64,000 nt of DNA, taken from contig NC_087181.1 of NCBI RefSeq assembly GCF_035594125.1, positions 12,826,500 through 12,890,499 of the forward strand, written 5' to 3'. Of the stretch, positions 14,002 to 27,406 are shown piece after piece. Below the pieces are notes generated by a model that saw only the letters and a list, made by a program, of their open reading frames with translations, was not told where the DNA came from and did no database searches. Each line of letters opens with the position of its first letter. Positions within the stretch are counted from its first letter, which is position 1. A program made the position numbers and the translations under genes. Source of the DNA: Scylla paramamosain. Taxonomy: Eukaryota > Arthropoda > Malacostraca > Decapoda > Portunidae.

Positions 14002-14475
14002 TCACGCGTGTTGCATTGTGTCTGAACGCAAGCGAACGTTTCCAATGAGTTTCCAGCAACGTACATTTATACAAATATACGACGCATTTTATCTACAATT
14101 TACGTCCATTAATGAGTCAAAGGGAAGCTGCTGTGCGTATATATATGTGCGTGTATGTCTGTATGTCTTCCCCTGTGTATTTGTGCGTATGCGAGTGTGT
14201 ACGTATGTCACAGGACAGGACGCCGCGCAAAGTGGTGACGGGTATGGTTCATAACTCATCTTCGCAATTAAGGTTACATTTGGCCAGAGCACGGCGACCC
14301 CCCCCCCACTCAGCACGGCCCCCGCCCACGCAGCCCCCACGCCCCTTGAGACTTATTGCCCCCCCATAACTCATCCAACACAGTTATTCGCACCCGCCAC
14401 GATTTTCCGCTGTTTAATGTTCCGTCTGATTCACAATGCTTTCCTCTCACCCGCCTCCGCCATTAAAGATACAAC

Positions 14476-14479
<4 letters not shown>

Positions 14480-14558
<79 letters not shown>

Positions 14559-14621
14559 AGCTTGTGTGTCTTTCTACATGTCTCCGTCTCTTTAGTAGTT
14601 ACACTAATCAAGTACTTTACG

Positions 14622-14693
<72 letters not shown>
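14480..14693. repeat. Twin (GA)n microsatellites
   Basis: (GA)n at about 14480-14556 and again at about 14624-14693, separated by 67 bases of unique sequence. Confidence 0.9.
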
Positions 14694-14696
<3 letters not shown>

Positions 14697-15841
14697 TGGA
14701 GTTCTTACAAGCCAAGGATCTACAAGTCAACAGCTACATTTGGTTCCTTCATCACCCGCGCGGCAACAGGCACATTACCGCTCAGTGTATGGCCATTGCC
14801 GCCCCAGTAATTTCATTAGGGCGCATGCAAACCGGCAGTAAAACGGTACATCAGTGCGTGTTTTCGATAATTCGGTAATAATATTAAACTCGGATTCGCT
14901 ACCGGATTTGCTCTTCCCCTCCCTCACCTCTTCCTCTCTCCCACTCTCTCCCTCTCGTCGCCTCTCCCTCCCTCTCTCCCCTCCCGTTGCCTTTATTGTC
15001 AAAGCTATTGTGTTACTTTCCACTTGTACGTGTTTATTATTTCACACTTCGGGAGTTGCAGCGGCAGGGTGGTATGACTGGCTGCGCCTAACCCTTCTCC
15101 ACCCCCTGCACCCCCCTACATGTGCCAACTCTTCCTTTACTTCTTCTCATCCTTGTTTGTAATTGTAACCTAACCTGACCTGACCTAACTGGACTTGCCT
15201 TAACTTAATCTAACCTAATCTAAGCTGTCATGACCTAAGCTAACCTAACTGGGCCTGGCCTAACTTAAGTTATCCCATTCTAGATTAAATTGATCTTACG
15301 TAATCTAACCTTACCAAACGTATCCTATCCTTTATCCCTCTTTTCTATCCTATCATTATTGTCTAACTCTATCTCTTTCCTTTCTTAATATTTTCTTACT
15401 TCCTTGTCTACTTAACCTAACCATTCCTTTCTTAATATTTTCTTACTTCCTTGTCTACTTAACTTAACCATTCTGTCTATCATATTACAGTATACGCCTT
15501 TCCTGCCCTAACACATCCTTACATCCTCGACACTCAAGTTCTTTCACTGTTCATCTCACCTTATGCTGTTCCATCAGTGTCACTATCCTGTTTACCTTCC
15601 CACCTCACTCTCATCTCATCGTCCCCTCCAGCGGCTCAATGTTGCCCTTCTTTCCTTCCTCACCTTTGCGCTATCTACCTTAAGCTGCCTGGCTGGTCCT
15701 GTCGCCCTGTCTGCCTGCTTGCCCTACTTCCTTGTCCTCTTCCCCAAACGTCAGTCCTTGCCACTTGTCCTGCAGCTAAACTTCTTGCATGTCTGGCTTT
15801 CCACGAGTCTTGCAGCTAAAGTTTTGTACGAGTACGTTTGA
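14694..15841. other. Unique sequence with degenerate AACCT words, no gene seen
   Basis: From about 15163 to 15345 the plus strand holds degenerate TAACCTAACCT-like words, the reverse complement of the TTAGG telomere motif. An exact-looking local duplication of TTCCTTTCTTAATATTTTC occurs near 15376 and 15424. The rest, including the 92-codon frame at 15563, has no recognisable domain. Confidence 0.5.
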
Positions 15842-15854
15842 TTTTCTCTGTGTC

Positions 15855-15940
15855 TAGGTTAGGTCAGGTTAGGTTAGGTTAGGTTAGGTTAGGTTAGGTT
15901 AGGTCAGGTTAGGTTAGGTTAGGTTAGGTTAGGTTAGGTT
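15855..15940 (+). repeat. Interstitial (AGGTT)n telomere-like array
   Basis: Nearly perfect AGGTT units run across this segment, with two AGGTC variants. The unit is a rotation of TTAGG, the ancestral arthropod telomere repeat. Diverged TTAGG-like words continue to about 16190. Confidence 0.85.
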
Positions 15941-16171
15941 TCTGTATCTCTGTTTCTGTTTAAATTTAGTCAGGTTAGGTTACTGTCAATCTCCATCTCT
16001 GTTTGTCTTTAGTTTTAATTAGATCAGATTAGATTAGATTTCGTCTCTTTCTGTCAGTCAGTTTCTGTCTCTCTGTTCCTTTCTGAGTATATTAGGCTAG
16101 TTAGATTAAGTTGGGTTAGGTCTCTTATCCGTCTATCTGTCTGTCTAGGTCTCTGCTGGTCCTGGTTAGAT

Positions 16172-16174
16172 TAG

Positions 16175-16210
<36 letters not shown>

Positions 16211-16263
16211 CAGCGACGTTTCCGTTCACTTCTATACAGTTTAGCAGATATTGTTCTCCCCCC

Positions 16264-16344
<81 letters not shown>

Positions 16345-16492
16345 TGGTCCCTATCGAATGCTGCAATAACCAATCGATGGAATTACTCTCGGGTTATTAA
16401 TCACACAAATACAGGATTATACACCATGAATACCAAATGAACGCGTGGAGAACTCAATACTCTGATCACAATACATATGGCGAGAGCACCTG

Positions 16493-16550
<58 letters not shown>

Positions 16551-16793
16551 CGCTCGGGGATCCCATTAAAACTCGGATCGCTTATTAAACACCAAAACCT
16601 TCTGTGATGGACGATGTTAAGTACTTTTTTTGTGAGTGTTTTTTTTTACGGTGCTTTACATTTTTTCACGTTTTCTTTTACGGTTTTTATTTTTACGTTT
16701 TCTTTTACGGTGTTTTTTTTTTTTTTACGTTTTCTTTTTCTCTTTTCAGTGGTCCAGTTTTTCGGGTTTTCAACGGGTCTACTTTTTTTTTTA

Positions 16794-16862
<69 letters not shown>

Positions 16863-16915
16863 GGTCTTTTCATCTTACGTATATTGTGTTATTAGAAAGA
16901 CGTCTCTCACTTTTA

Positions 16916-16990
<75 letters not shown>
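16172..16990. repeat. (TGTC)n, (CT)n, (CA)n, (GA)n and (CT)n tracts
   Basis: (TGTC)n about 16172-16210, (CT)n 16267-16340, (CA)n about 16494-16543, (GA)n 16799-16859 and (CT)n 16915-16990. A TTTTTACGTTTTCTTTTACGG-like short tandem repeat lies at about 16640-16740. Confidence 0.9.
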
Positions 16991-16993
<3 letters not shown>

Positions 16994-17475
16994 AGAAAAT
17001 CCTTACTAACGTTAACGCAAAATTGTGTCGCTTAATTACACGGAAGGTACGATAATCACCCTCAGATAACTAAACGCGAGTCCATAAACTAATTAAATGA
17101 ACTACACTGTTGTCTACAAAATTACCATACAAAATGCAGCTCTTATGGTCACTCTCACTCACTCCCTTTATGGATTTTAACCTCTCCTCTCACTCTCTCT
17201 CTCTAGTCTGCAAATACGAAAAAAAAATAATAATGATAATGGCAAATCACGCGAATGTTGCAGCTCTCAGTTCAAAAAAAAGATTTAATGTTGCTGCAAA
17301 TACTACAAAGGATATTTTTAGTCCTTTGTTGCTTTTCTGGTTCATCTGATTTGAGTTTCCACGTGTGTTAAATATATAAATAAATGAAAGATGGTATTTT
17401 ATGAAGTTCACAGTTGCTAGTGATTCGAAAACTTCAATATCTGTAAACTTCATCTTCAAAATTAATTAAAACATT
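16991..17475. other. AT-rich unique sequence, no gene seen
   Basis: Mixed AT-rich sequence between the (CT)n tract and the 16-base minisatellite. No coding or RNA feature is supported. Confidence 0.5.
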
Positions 17476-18235
17476 CAGTCTAAAGTCTTCTATGCCTAAA
17501 AATTTATATGCCTAAAAATTTCTACGCCTAAAAAATTTCTATGCCTAAAGACTTCTATGCCTAAAGACTTCTATGCCAATACACTTCATTGCCTACAAAC
17601 TTCACTGCCAAGAAAATTCACTGCCTAAAAATTTTCATTGCCTTAAAAACTTCTATGCCTTAAAACTTCAATGCCAAAAAACTTCAATGCCAAAAAAACT
17701 TCGATGCCCAAAAACTTCAATGGGCAAAAACTTCAATGCCCAAAAAACTTCGATGCCCAAAAAACTTCAATGGCCAAAAACTTCAATACCCCCAAAAATC
17801 AATGCCCAAAAACTTCAATGCCCCAAAAATTCAATGCCCCAAAAATTCAATGCTCAAAAAATTCAATGCCCAAAAAATTCAATGCCCAAAAAATTCACTG
17901 CCTACAAACTTCAATGCCCCAAAAAACGAATTGCCTAGAAACTTCACTGCCTACAAACTTCAGTGCCCAAAAACTTCAATGCCCAAAAAAACTAACTGCC
18001 TACAAACTTCACTGCCTGCAAACTTCAATGCCCAAAAACTTCAGTGCCCAAAAACTTCAATGCCCAAAGATTTCAATGCCTACAAACTTCAATGTCCCAA
18101 AAACTTCAGTGCCCAAAAACTTCAATGCCCAAAGATTTCAATGCTTACAAACTTCAATGTCCCAAAAACTTCAGTGCCCAAAAACTTCAGTTCCCAAAAA
18201 CTTCACTGCCAATAAATTTCAGTTCCTTAAAACAA
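17476..18235 (+). repeat. 16-base minisatellite (AACTTCAATGCCCAAA)n
   Basis: About 45-48 copies of a 15-17 base unit with the consensus AACTTCAATGCCCAAA run across 760 bases. The left end is enriched for a CTATGCCTAAA variant, the middle for CAATGCCCAAA, and the right end mixes CACTGCC and CAGTGCC variants. The unit has no stop codon in the plus frames, so frames of up to 215 codons appear (17671-18318) with a MPKNFNAQKLQCPKTS-like 16-residue period. Because 16 is not a multiple of 3, one array passes through all three frames. I consider the protein reading unproven. Confidence 0.9.
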
Positions 18236-18550
18236 ACAATTTTTTTCCTATTTGTATATCAAACAACACATTTTTCTACTTTGCTTTATCCGATTACAAG
18301 TTTCATATAAAAGTATAAACGAAACTATGGGAATAAAACTATGTATAGTTTCAAAATTTTCATTGTAAAAAAAAAGGAAGAAAAGGACTCCTACATTCAT
18401 TGTAATAAATGGGAGTCAAAGAGGAAAAAAAAAAAAGAATACATACGTTTTCCTTGTAATTTATTTCTTAGTGAAAAACGTAATAGTAATGATAGTAATC
18501 GCAATAGTAATTATAAACCCCCATAAAATGGTACGTGGATATTAATGTCA

Positions 18551-19089
<539 letters not shown>

Positions 19090-19516
19090 CTCTTACCACA
19101 CCTCCACGAAGGACGAGGGGCAGAATTACATCTTTTCACCTAAAAATCTCTCGTCTCTCTTGGATTCATTAACGTTCGGGGATGAAAAAGGGAAAAAAAT
19201 GAGGAAAAGAAAAAAAGTCTTCTGCACGGCACGCAAATTAGTGTCTCTCTCTGTTTTCTTTATTTTATCACGAAAGAAAACGGAAGGAAGGAGTAGAGAG
19301 AGGAAACATAGGGAGGCGATTCGATACTGTTTCAAGTCTTAGGTCGAGACAATGAGAGAGTCTTTTGTCAGTCTAAACACGACAGTCTTGGAGCAACTGA
19401 TTAAATCTAAAGAACCTAACTTTTCTCTCTCTCTCGTCTTTTCTTTTTTTTTCTTTTTTACTATTCCTCTAATCTGCAGACTTTTTTTTTGTCTGGAGGT
19501 GGCAGGGTAGGGAGAA

Positions 19517-19519
<3 letters not shown>

Positions 19520-19583
<64 letters not shown>

Positions 19584-19743
19584 GGCCACGCTGTCGCCGC
19601 CACACGTGCCAACACTCGTGACGTATAACTAACACGCGTCCATAAATTTAACTTTGCAAACTCGCTGACTCAAATACATGTATACCCAACTTTTTTTTTC
19701 CTACCGTGATATCATGGCACGCAAAAATTAACGAAAACCACGC

Positions 19744-19841
<98 letters not shown>

Positions 19842-20101
19842 TATCTACGGTCTATCATTACCCTCAAAATACTTGACCTTTACGCGGGAGGCAAGGAAGG
19901 TTTGATACACCAGTGCATGACAGCGCGAGGCAGAAGCGGTGCGCGGGTTTTAATTGCATCGAGTCACGGGGAAGCAGATGAAAGGTTGATAGTGTCTGTG
20001 TTTTCTGCTTCAATGACGCAATGATTTCGCAGGCAACGTGAGAGGCGAACTGGGATGCATGAGGGTGGGTGGGTAGGGAGGTGGGGAGCTTTTGAGTGCA
20101 G

Positions 20102-20135
<34 letters not shown>

Positions 20136-20209
20136 GCGTCCCTGTCTCTCTCTCTGATTGCTCCTTTTTTCCATTATTATTTTACTTCATGTCCTCTCTC
20201 TTCTCCTCT

Positions 20210-20273
<64 letters not shown>

Positions 20274-20342
20274 GTAGGTCTCCGTCTATCTGTTCCTCTC
20301 TAATTCCTTCTTTTTTCTTCCATTATTATTTTACTTCATGTC

Positions 20343-20425
<83 letters not shown>

Positions 20426-20571
20426 GGGAAGAATTTTATGTTAATTAAGTGGGGGTTTATAATTGTGTGTGTGTGTGTTTGTGTGTGTGTAAACTTTCGC
20501 CATATTTGGAAGCATTCACGCATTCGGGTTTACAGAAATTACTTTGATGATTATACTGGTAATCGTGGCAG

Positions 20572-20655
<84 letters not shown>

Positions 20656-20702
20656 AACCGTTGGAAACACCTTTCACAACTCGTAGCGAGAGGAACATAC
20701 CA

Positions 20703-20733
<31 letters not shown>
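19520..20733. repeat. (CT)n, (GA)n, (TGTC)n, (GT)n and (CA)n tracts
   Basis: (CT)n 19520-19580, (GA)n 19748-19838, (TGTC)n about 20102-20135, (CT)n 20215-20270 and 20350-20422, (GA)n 20574-20652 and (CA)n 20703-20733. The phrase ATTATTATTTTACTTCATGTCCTCTC precedes both the 20215 and 20350 tracts, so the tract and its flank are duplicated. The gap 19839-20100 is unique and unassigned. Confidence 0.9.
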
Positions 20734-20736
<3 letters not shown>

Positions 20737-21390
20737 CTACTATATCACCCCACCACACCACACCACAGCACACCACACACACCACACACACCACGGCCAT
20801 GACAAACACAGCACGGGGCCTAAATTCTCAACACGGCGTCCACTGGTGACACTTTGCAGCCCTCATTTCCCGTTAACTACCCAACAGCTGGGCCATTCAT
20901 TGCATTAGCCGCCTCGCAAACAACTTAGCTTTGGCACTGATATACTAACTAAACGCGGACGTGCACGACTAGGGGACAGGGCTACCACCACCACCCTCAC
21001 TACTACTACTACCGCTGCTTCTACTGCTGCTACACCTGTAATCATCGCGCTTCTGGCAGCAGGTGAGTTAGGCGGGTGGCGTGGGGGTGTCCGCAAGCGT
21101 GGAAGCAACGACCCTAATTTACGAATATAGGCATAATCGCGTCGCTTATTCCCGCCCGGTCAGCGCCGCGTCCCAATCAGTCGTCTAATTATCCCGAAGA
21201 TTGCGCCAGCCAGTGAGGATTAGGTGGTAGGATGGTAGGACCGTTTGCGGGTACTGGTTAGGTTAGAAGGACTCGAATCCTGTCTGTGGCTACTGTTTCT
21301 TGCTTGTTTTGTATCTTTCGCTGTTTTTTTTTTTTCAGATTTTTTCCTTTTATTTCTCTCTTTCTTTCCGCTCATTATTTACTATCTTGC
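20734..21390. other. Mostly unique sequence with short ACT-type repeats, no gene seen
   Basis: CACCACAC words occupy about 20745-20795. A short Thr/Ala-type ACT/GCT repeat at about 20980-21035 is followed by CAGGTGAGT, a strong donor-like string near 21060. No acceptor or homology supports an exon. Confidence 0.4.
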
Positions 21391-22260
<870 letters not shown>

Positions 22261-23910
22261 GGTATTTTATTTTTTTATTTTATTTCTTTCACCTCTGTCT
22301 CTTAATCATGTTTCGTTTTTTTCTTCTATTTTTGTGTTTTCTCCTTTTTCCTTCTCTTCAAGCCTTTATTGTTTCTCTTTCTTCCCTCTTCCCCTTATCT
22401 CTCCACTATAATTCGTTTTATTTGTGTGTGCTTTTCTCCTCTCTCGTTTTCCTTTCTATCTCTAGTCCTTTTTTTTTTCCCCCCTTCCTCTTCATTCTCT
22501 CGCCTCGTCTTTTTCTCTCCTTATCTACTTTTTTTTTTGCCTCCACCTCTTCTTTCTTTACTACGTCTGAGTACCTTTTTTGTATTTTCTCTTCTCTCTC
22601 CTTTCTTCCTCTTCCACGTCTTTTCCCTCCCTATCTAGCTTTTTTCCCTCTGCCTTTTTTTTTTTTAATCTTTTCCCATCTCTCCACCCTCTCTTCTTTG
22701 CCTCTCTTATCGCTTTTCCCTCTCATCTCCTCCCACGCAGCTTTCTCTCCTTTCTCTCGCCCTCTCCTCCTACTCCTCTTCGTCTCTCTTCTCTCCCACT
22801 CAATTCCTCCTCATGTCACTGTTCCTCCGTTCTTCTCTTCCTTATTTTCATTCTCACTTTTATCATATATTTTCTATCTAATCTTTTTCTTAGGTTTTTT
22901 AGGCGACTAGCATCTCCGTGGGTCGTTTTCTATATAATTTTTGCTGCACTTAGTCAGTAGCTGTCTTATATAACACATAAAAAGAACATTGACAAAAGAG
23001 GACGATACAAATAGAAAAAAAGTGAAATAATTGAATTATAACACATAGCATACTTAGTAACACTACATCATAACACTTCGTATAACACTTCCCCTTCTTT
23101 TCTCATCTCCTCTTCTCTTCCCTTCACCTCCAAGCCTCCCTTCCCCCCTTCCCCTCCGCCGCGTTACATGGCAACAATTAACTCTCGCGTACTTGCCATC
23201 CTTGTAAGGGTATATAAATCTTATCAATGAGCTTCCCTTTGTAGCTGGTTCATTCTTCCCTTGTCTTTCTCTCTCGTCTCACCTCCTTTCCTCTTTTCTA
23301 GTCTCCCCACCTCCCTCACTGTTTGCTTCTCTCTTCTCTGTTTAATTTTCGACTGTTTTCGTCTCTGCCTCCTTTTCTTCTCCTCTATCACTGTTTCTTC
23401 CTTTTCTCCTTCTCCTTGTCTTCTCTCCTCTAATCTTCAATTCCTTACTAGTCTTATCGTTTCCTTTTTTTTCCTCTCTTTTTCTCCTGTTTTTTCTTTT
23501 TTGTCTCATTGCCTCGTTCTCGTCGTCGTCCCATTTTTTATCCCTCGTCTCATCTCTCTCCTCTCCTCTCCTCTGGTGCTCCTGTTTCCATCTCTTCTAT
23601 CTCCTGGTCTTCATTTTCTACTTTGCTTTTTGGATTTTATTGTTTGTTGTTCTCTTCCTCGTTCTCTTCCTCATCTCCTCTCTGGGCTTTCTACTGTTTG
23701 TTTTGTTTTGTTTTCTTTTCTTTGGTCTAACTTTCTACGGTTCGCTTTCTGTTCCTCTTCCTCTTCTTCCTCCTCCTTCTCCTCCTCCTACTTCTCATCT
23801 TTTCCCTCTTGTCTTTCCCTCCTCATTTTTCTTCTCACATTGTCTTGTTGTCTCCTCCTCCTCCTCGTCCTCTTCTTCCTACTCCTCCTCCTCCTCCTCC
23901 TACGCCGCCC
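22261..23910. repeat. Two pyrimidine-rich domains separated by AT-rich DNA
   Basis: From about 22300 to 22890 and again from about 23080 to 23910 the plus strand is dominated by C and T (TCTCCTCTT-type words). About 190 bases of AT-rich unique sequence lie between. Several Phe/Ser/Leu frames exceed 200 codons. They are low-complexity readings with no domain, and I do not call genes. Confidence 0.8.
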
Positions 23911-23965
23911 AAAACTAACTAATTACGTTTTGAAGTTATGCATAAATTAAAATACACCAGGATTC

Positions 23966-24701
23966 ATTTATTTATTTATTTATTTATTTGTTCGTTTATC
24001 TGTTTATTCTATTCGTATTCGTAGTGTCGATATTAATGAAAACTGCTACTGGTGGTGGTGTTACTGTTGTTGTTGTTGTTGTTGCTGTTGGTAGTGATGA
24101 TGCTGCAGAATCCAGTGAGATATAGATGTAAACTATAAAAAAAAAAGTTAATTGTGTGGCCGCGAAACTAAATCCAGAGCAATGAAACGGGATGCTACTG
24201 TCGAAATAAATGAATAAATAAAATAATAAATAAATAAATAAATACTGTCAACAGGAAAAACCCTACTATCGGCAAAAAAAGAAAAAAATAACTGTTCGAA
24301 AAAATCATAAACAAACAGGCGACACAGCACCACGTGACACGAAAAAAAAAAAAAAAATTAAAGGTGTAAGGTGAGGCTGGCAGGAGGAGCAGGAGGAGGG
24401 AGGGAAGGGAAAGGAAGGGAAGGGTCTGGAGAGGACGAGGTGGCATGGGAGGGAGGGGGGTGGAAAGGGAAAGGCAGGGAGGGGAAGGGGTAAGAGTGAA
24501 GCGGATATGAGGCTGACGTCTTTTTTTTTTTTTTTAACCTCTGAAATTGCATTACGATTCTAAGGACATGTGTTGTGCTGTCAGGTGCTGTCAGGTGCGC
24601 CGTGCCAGGCTGAACGAGGCGCCTGTCACCTGGCCACCACGCTCCAGGTGAATCTGACGACCCGAAATTTATTACGTGCTTATTTCCGCGTGTGTGTGTG
24701 A

Positions 24702-24786
<85 letters not shown>

Positions 24787-24922
24787 TGTGTGTGTGTTTG
24801 TGTGTGTGTGTATTTATGACTACATGGGACGTTCATACATACACAACACACACACGTCAACATGTAAACGAGAGTATTTAAATAATGGAGCAGATGTGAC
24901 TGTGTGCTGTAAATGACGGATG

Positions 24923-24962
<40 letters not shown>

Positions 24963-25234
24963 ACACAAACACACACACGCGCTCGCGCGACCTCCAGTGT
25001 AGACAGACTAGGTAATCTTCCGTGACTGTGGATCTGAAGGGAAGCGAACGACAGTCTTCTAAAACGGAGGGGAAAAAAAAGAAAAAAAAATGAAAATTAA
25101 TTAAGAGCTGCCGTGAACTGGGCCCGTTCAGGTCTTGGTGATGAGCGTCTGACAAATAACAGTCACGTCAGGGAGAGTAAATCGAGTGAAAAACGAGAAC
25201 AGTGTTTGGCCAACTCGGAAATTGTGAGCTAACG

Positions 25235-25298
<64 letters not shown>
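23966..25298. repeat. (ATTT)n, (AAAT)n, polypurine, (GT)n, (CA)n and (GT)n tracts
   Basis: (ATTT)n about 23966-24000, (AAAT)n about 24205-24242, a GGGAAGG-rich purine stretch at about 24380-24500, long (GT)n 24690-24812, (CA)n 24925-24980 and (GT)n 25237-25298. Unique parts between them show no exon. Confidence 0.85.
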
Positions 25299-25299
<1 letters not shown>

Positions 25300-26355
25300 T
25301 GCCAATAACTGTACGTGTCCATTCCTCCGAATTTCAAGCTCTGACTGAACTTACGCAAGAAAAATACAGGAGCGTCTTTCACAAAGGGAAAAGTGGATTT
25401 ATCTCTCTCGTCTTGGTTTGAACTACGCACACACAAATACCGCCTCGTCTTGCCCCCTCCCTCTCTCCCACGCATCCCGGCTTCGCTCCTTCCCTCACCA
25501 GCAGCCTTGCCTTCCTCTCCACCCACCCACCCACACTCACACACTTTCCCATGCAAGCAATCCTTTCCTTTTGACACACACTCCTACCCTCTTCACTTAC
25601 ACATTCTCGCTTTCCTCTCAACAAAACCTGCCTTCTCTCTACGCATTCTATCCTCACACACACGCACACACACACACACCGTCTCTTTCCTAAACTCCCC
25701 ACACTACCTTCTCCTTTCTATCCACTCTTGCACACTCCACACCACTTCCTACTACCACCACCACCACCACCATCCTCAGGCTTTCCTCTCCCGCAGCTTT
25801 GCCCGCCTCGTCTCCGCAGGCCAATCTCACCACCAGGTAAAAAATAAACTTAAAGCAACAACTTCCTACTTTCCTTTTAGGTTACAAAGTTCCCTTGCGG
25901 ACTGAACTTAGAAAGGCAAGTCTGAACGGGGACGCCGCGACACACCCTATCCAATTACGTGCTAACAACCACAACCACCTCGCCTATAACCCGTCCCCAC
26001 CCCTGCCAATATAGATCATTGGACAATACTGAAATAAAAATTAACGTTTCCATCCAAGGCTAGGTTAGGCTAGGTTAAATTTAAACTAATTTGCTAAACA
26101 ACTTGTACACATATGTGGGAATTATGTCCATATTCAGAAACAACTCTTCCATCACGACTGTGTTTCAAGGCCAACAGAGATGATTAGCCAGGTTCCCAAG
26201 ACTGTTTGTTTAATAATACAGAAATAGTTAAAATGTCACTAGAACCATAAAAAAAAAAAAAAAAACTTAAAATGCCGATCTCCTGTCAACTAGAGCCTTT
26301 GGAAAGAGTGGAGGTGCGGCCAGAAATATTTTAGGATACGGACCTCAAATCTTAC
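25299..26355. other. Mostly unique sequence, no gene seen
   Basis: Pyrimidine- and CA-rich sequence extends to about 25780, followed by unique DNA. A plus-strand acceptor-like CTCTCCCGCAG near 25796 and donor-like CAGGTAAAA near 25836 bound a 40-base segment, but nothing else supports an exon. An A-run lies at about 26250-26265. Confidence 0.4.
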
Positions 26356-26480
26356 CTGAGAACAATGTAATGATGCAGCAGATACGTTCAGTGTGTCTTC
26401 CTCCTCACGTCCCTCGTCGCTTCACTCTCCCAGTGGGCGTCCTTCCTTCTGCTCCTCATCCTCCCTCTGTGGTCGCCGGC
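26356..26480 (-). other. Possible noncoding first exon of a minus-strand transcript
   Basis: On the minus strand a strong donor (TTCTCAG then GTAAGA) ends at 26356. The preceding roughly 120 bases have no long open frame that reaches the donor, so if this is an exon it is probably 5' untranslated. A perfect CRE palindrome lies about 135 bases upstream. The 3' partner exon is not identified. Confidence 0.2.
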
Positions 26481-26613
26481 TGCCAGATGCTCCCACTTGA
26501 TGTAACTTGTATACCCTACTAATTACGTAATATCTTGGTGGTCTCGTGGTATCAGTGAGTCTATTGAATTATTATGCTGATTATGTACCAAGTGGCTTAT
26601 GTTTCCAGGGATC

Positions 26614-26621
26614 TGACGTCA
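26614..26621. promoter_or_regulatory. Perfect CRE palindrome TGACGTCA
   Basis: The eight-base CREB/ATF consensus is present exactly. It sits about 135 bases upstream of the possible minus-strand exon ending at 26480. An isolated eight-base match may be chance. Confidence 0.3.
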
Positions 26622-26816
26622 CTTTCTGCACTTGAGATGGTGTAAGTGGCGGTGTGGTGTAATCCGTGAGTGAGGGAAACAGGAAGAGCAGTGTGGGTGC
26701 GGATGCGGGTCAGTGAAGCTTCGAATACTCACTCGTTATGATTCGAACGTCGTTTATGCAGAACAGGGAATATAGCGTCGTTACAAATGGCTCAGTGAAT
26801 CATTTAAAGCCATAAA

Positions 26817-26819
<3 letters not shown>

Positions 26820-26854
<35 letters not shown>

Positions 26855-27166
26855 AGAGAATAATGTTATAGTCTTACCGGAATGAGGCAGCGAAGCACAT
26901 CATGAAACATTTGTAATTACATCGACACAAGTTCCGCGTTTAGTGCGCTCCTCTGTCCATAATAAATACTTTGATGGATTAATGCACACATTCTAAAGCC
27001 TAAACTACTTATTTCCAGAGCGTGGACTTACCGTTCACGTGTTTGTTTTGTTGGATTATTCAGGAGCACAACACAAAATAGTCATCCCTCGTAAATAACA
27101 TTTTCTTCCGCAAACTGGTTAAAGTGAAACGCTGCTTCGCTTGCCTCGCTGTCAGTCGCCCGAGAG

Positions 27167-27219
<53 letters not shown>

Positions 27220-27254
27220 AAACCATGCACGTTCACTGTAACATAAACTTTATT
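26820..27254. repeat. (GT)n and (GA)n tracts, with AATAAA on the minus strand at 27249-27254
   Basis: A short (GT)n lies at 26820-26850 and (GA)n at about 27163-27214. TTTATT at 27249-27254 gives AATAAA on the minus strand. It is a possible polyadenylation signal for a minus-strand transcript, though a lone hexamer in AT-rich DNA is weak evidence. Confidence 0.5.
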
Positions 27255-27334
27255 GTGGCACATCTTTTACATAAAAAACAAACCAAACCAAAAAGAAAAA
27301 AAAAAAATAGGATGCAGGTATTTCAGCCCCGGGA

Positions 27335-27370
27335 AGCGCGCGGCACGGCACGGCACGGCACGGCACGGCA
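27335..27370 (+). repeat. (GGCAC)n pentanucleotide repeat
   Basis: Six to seven GGCAC units occur in tandem at the start of a GC-rich interval. A related GGCGA pentamer repeat is at about 27583-27601. Confidence 0.9.
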
Positions 27371-27406
27371 CGCCTCCGTCACTTCCACACCAAGGCAGAC
27401 GAAATA

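Noticed and set aside
17671..18318. 215-codon open frame as a repetitive protein gene
   Set aside because: The frame is a direct reading of a 16-base minisatellite, with overlapping open frames in the other phases. There is no start context, splice signal or known domain. It is reported as a repeat.
20997..21065. Plus-strand Thr/Ala-rich exon ending in CAGGTGAGT
   Set aside because: The content is an ACT/GCT repeat, and the upstream acceptor is weak. Only the donor-like string is convincing.
22308..23950. Hydrophobic 200-229 codon frames as membrane proteins
   Set aside because: The apparent hydrophobicity comes from CTTCTCC-type pyrimidine words, and several frames are open at once.
25797..25836. 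40-base plus-strand exon between CTCTCCCGCAG and CAGGTAAAA
   Set aside because: The length is out of frame for a stand-alone microexon. The acceptor lies in a generally pyrimidine-rich region, and no partner exon or homology is seen.
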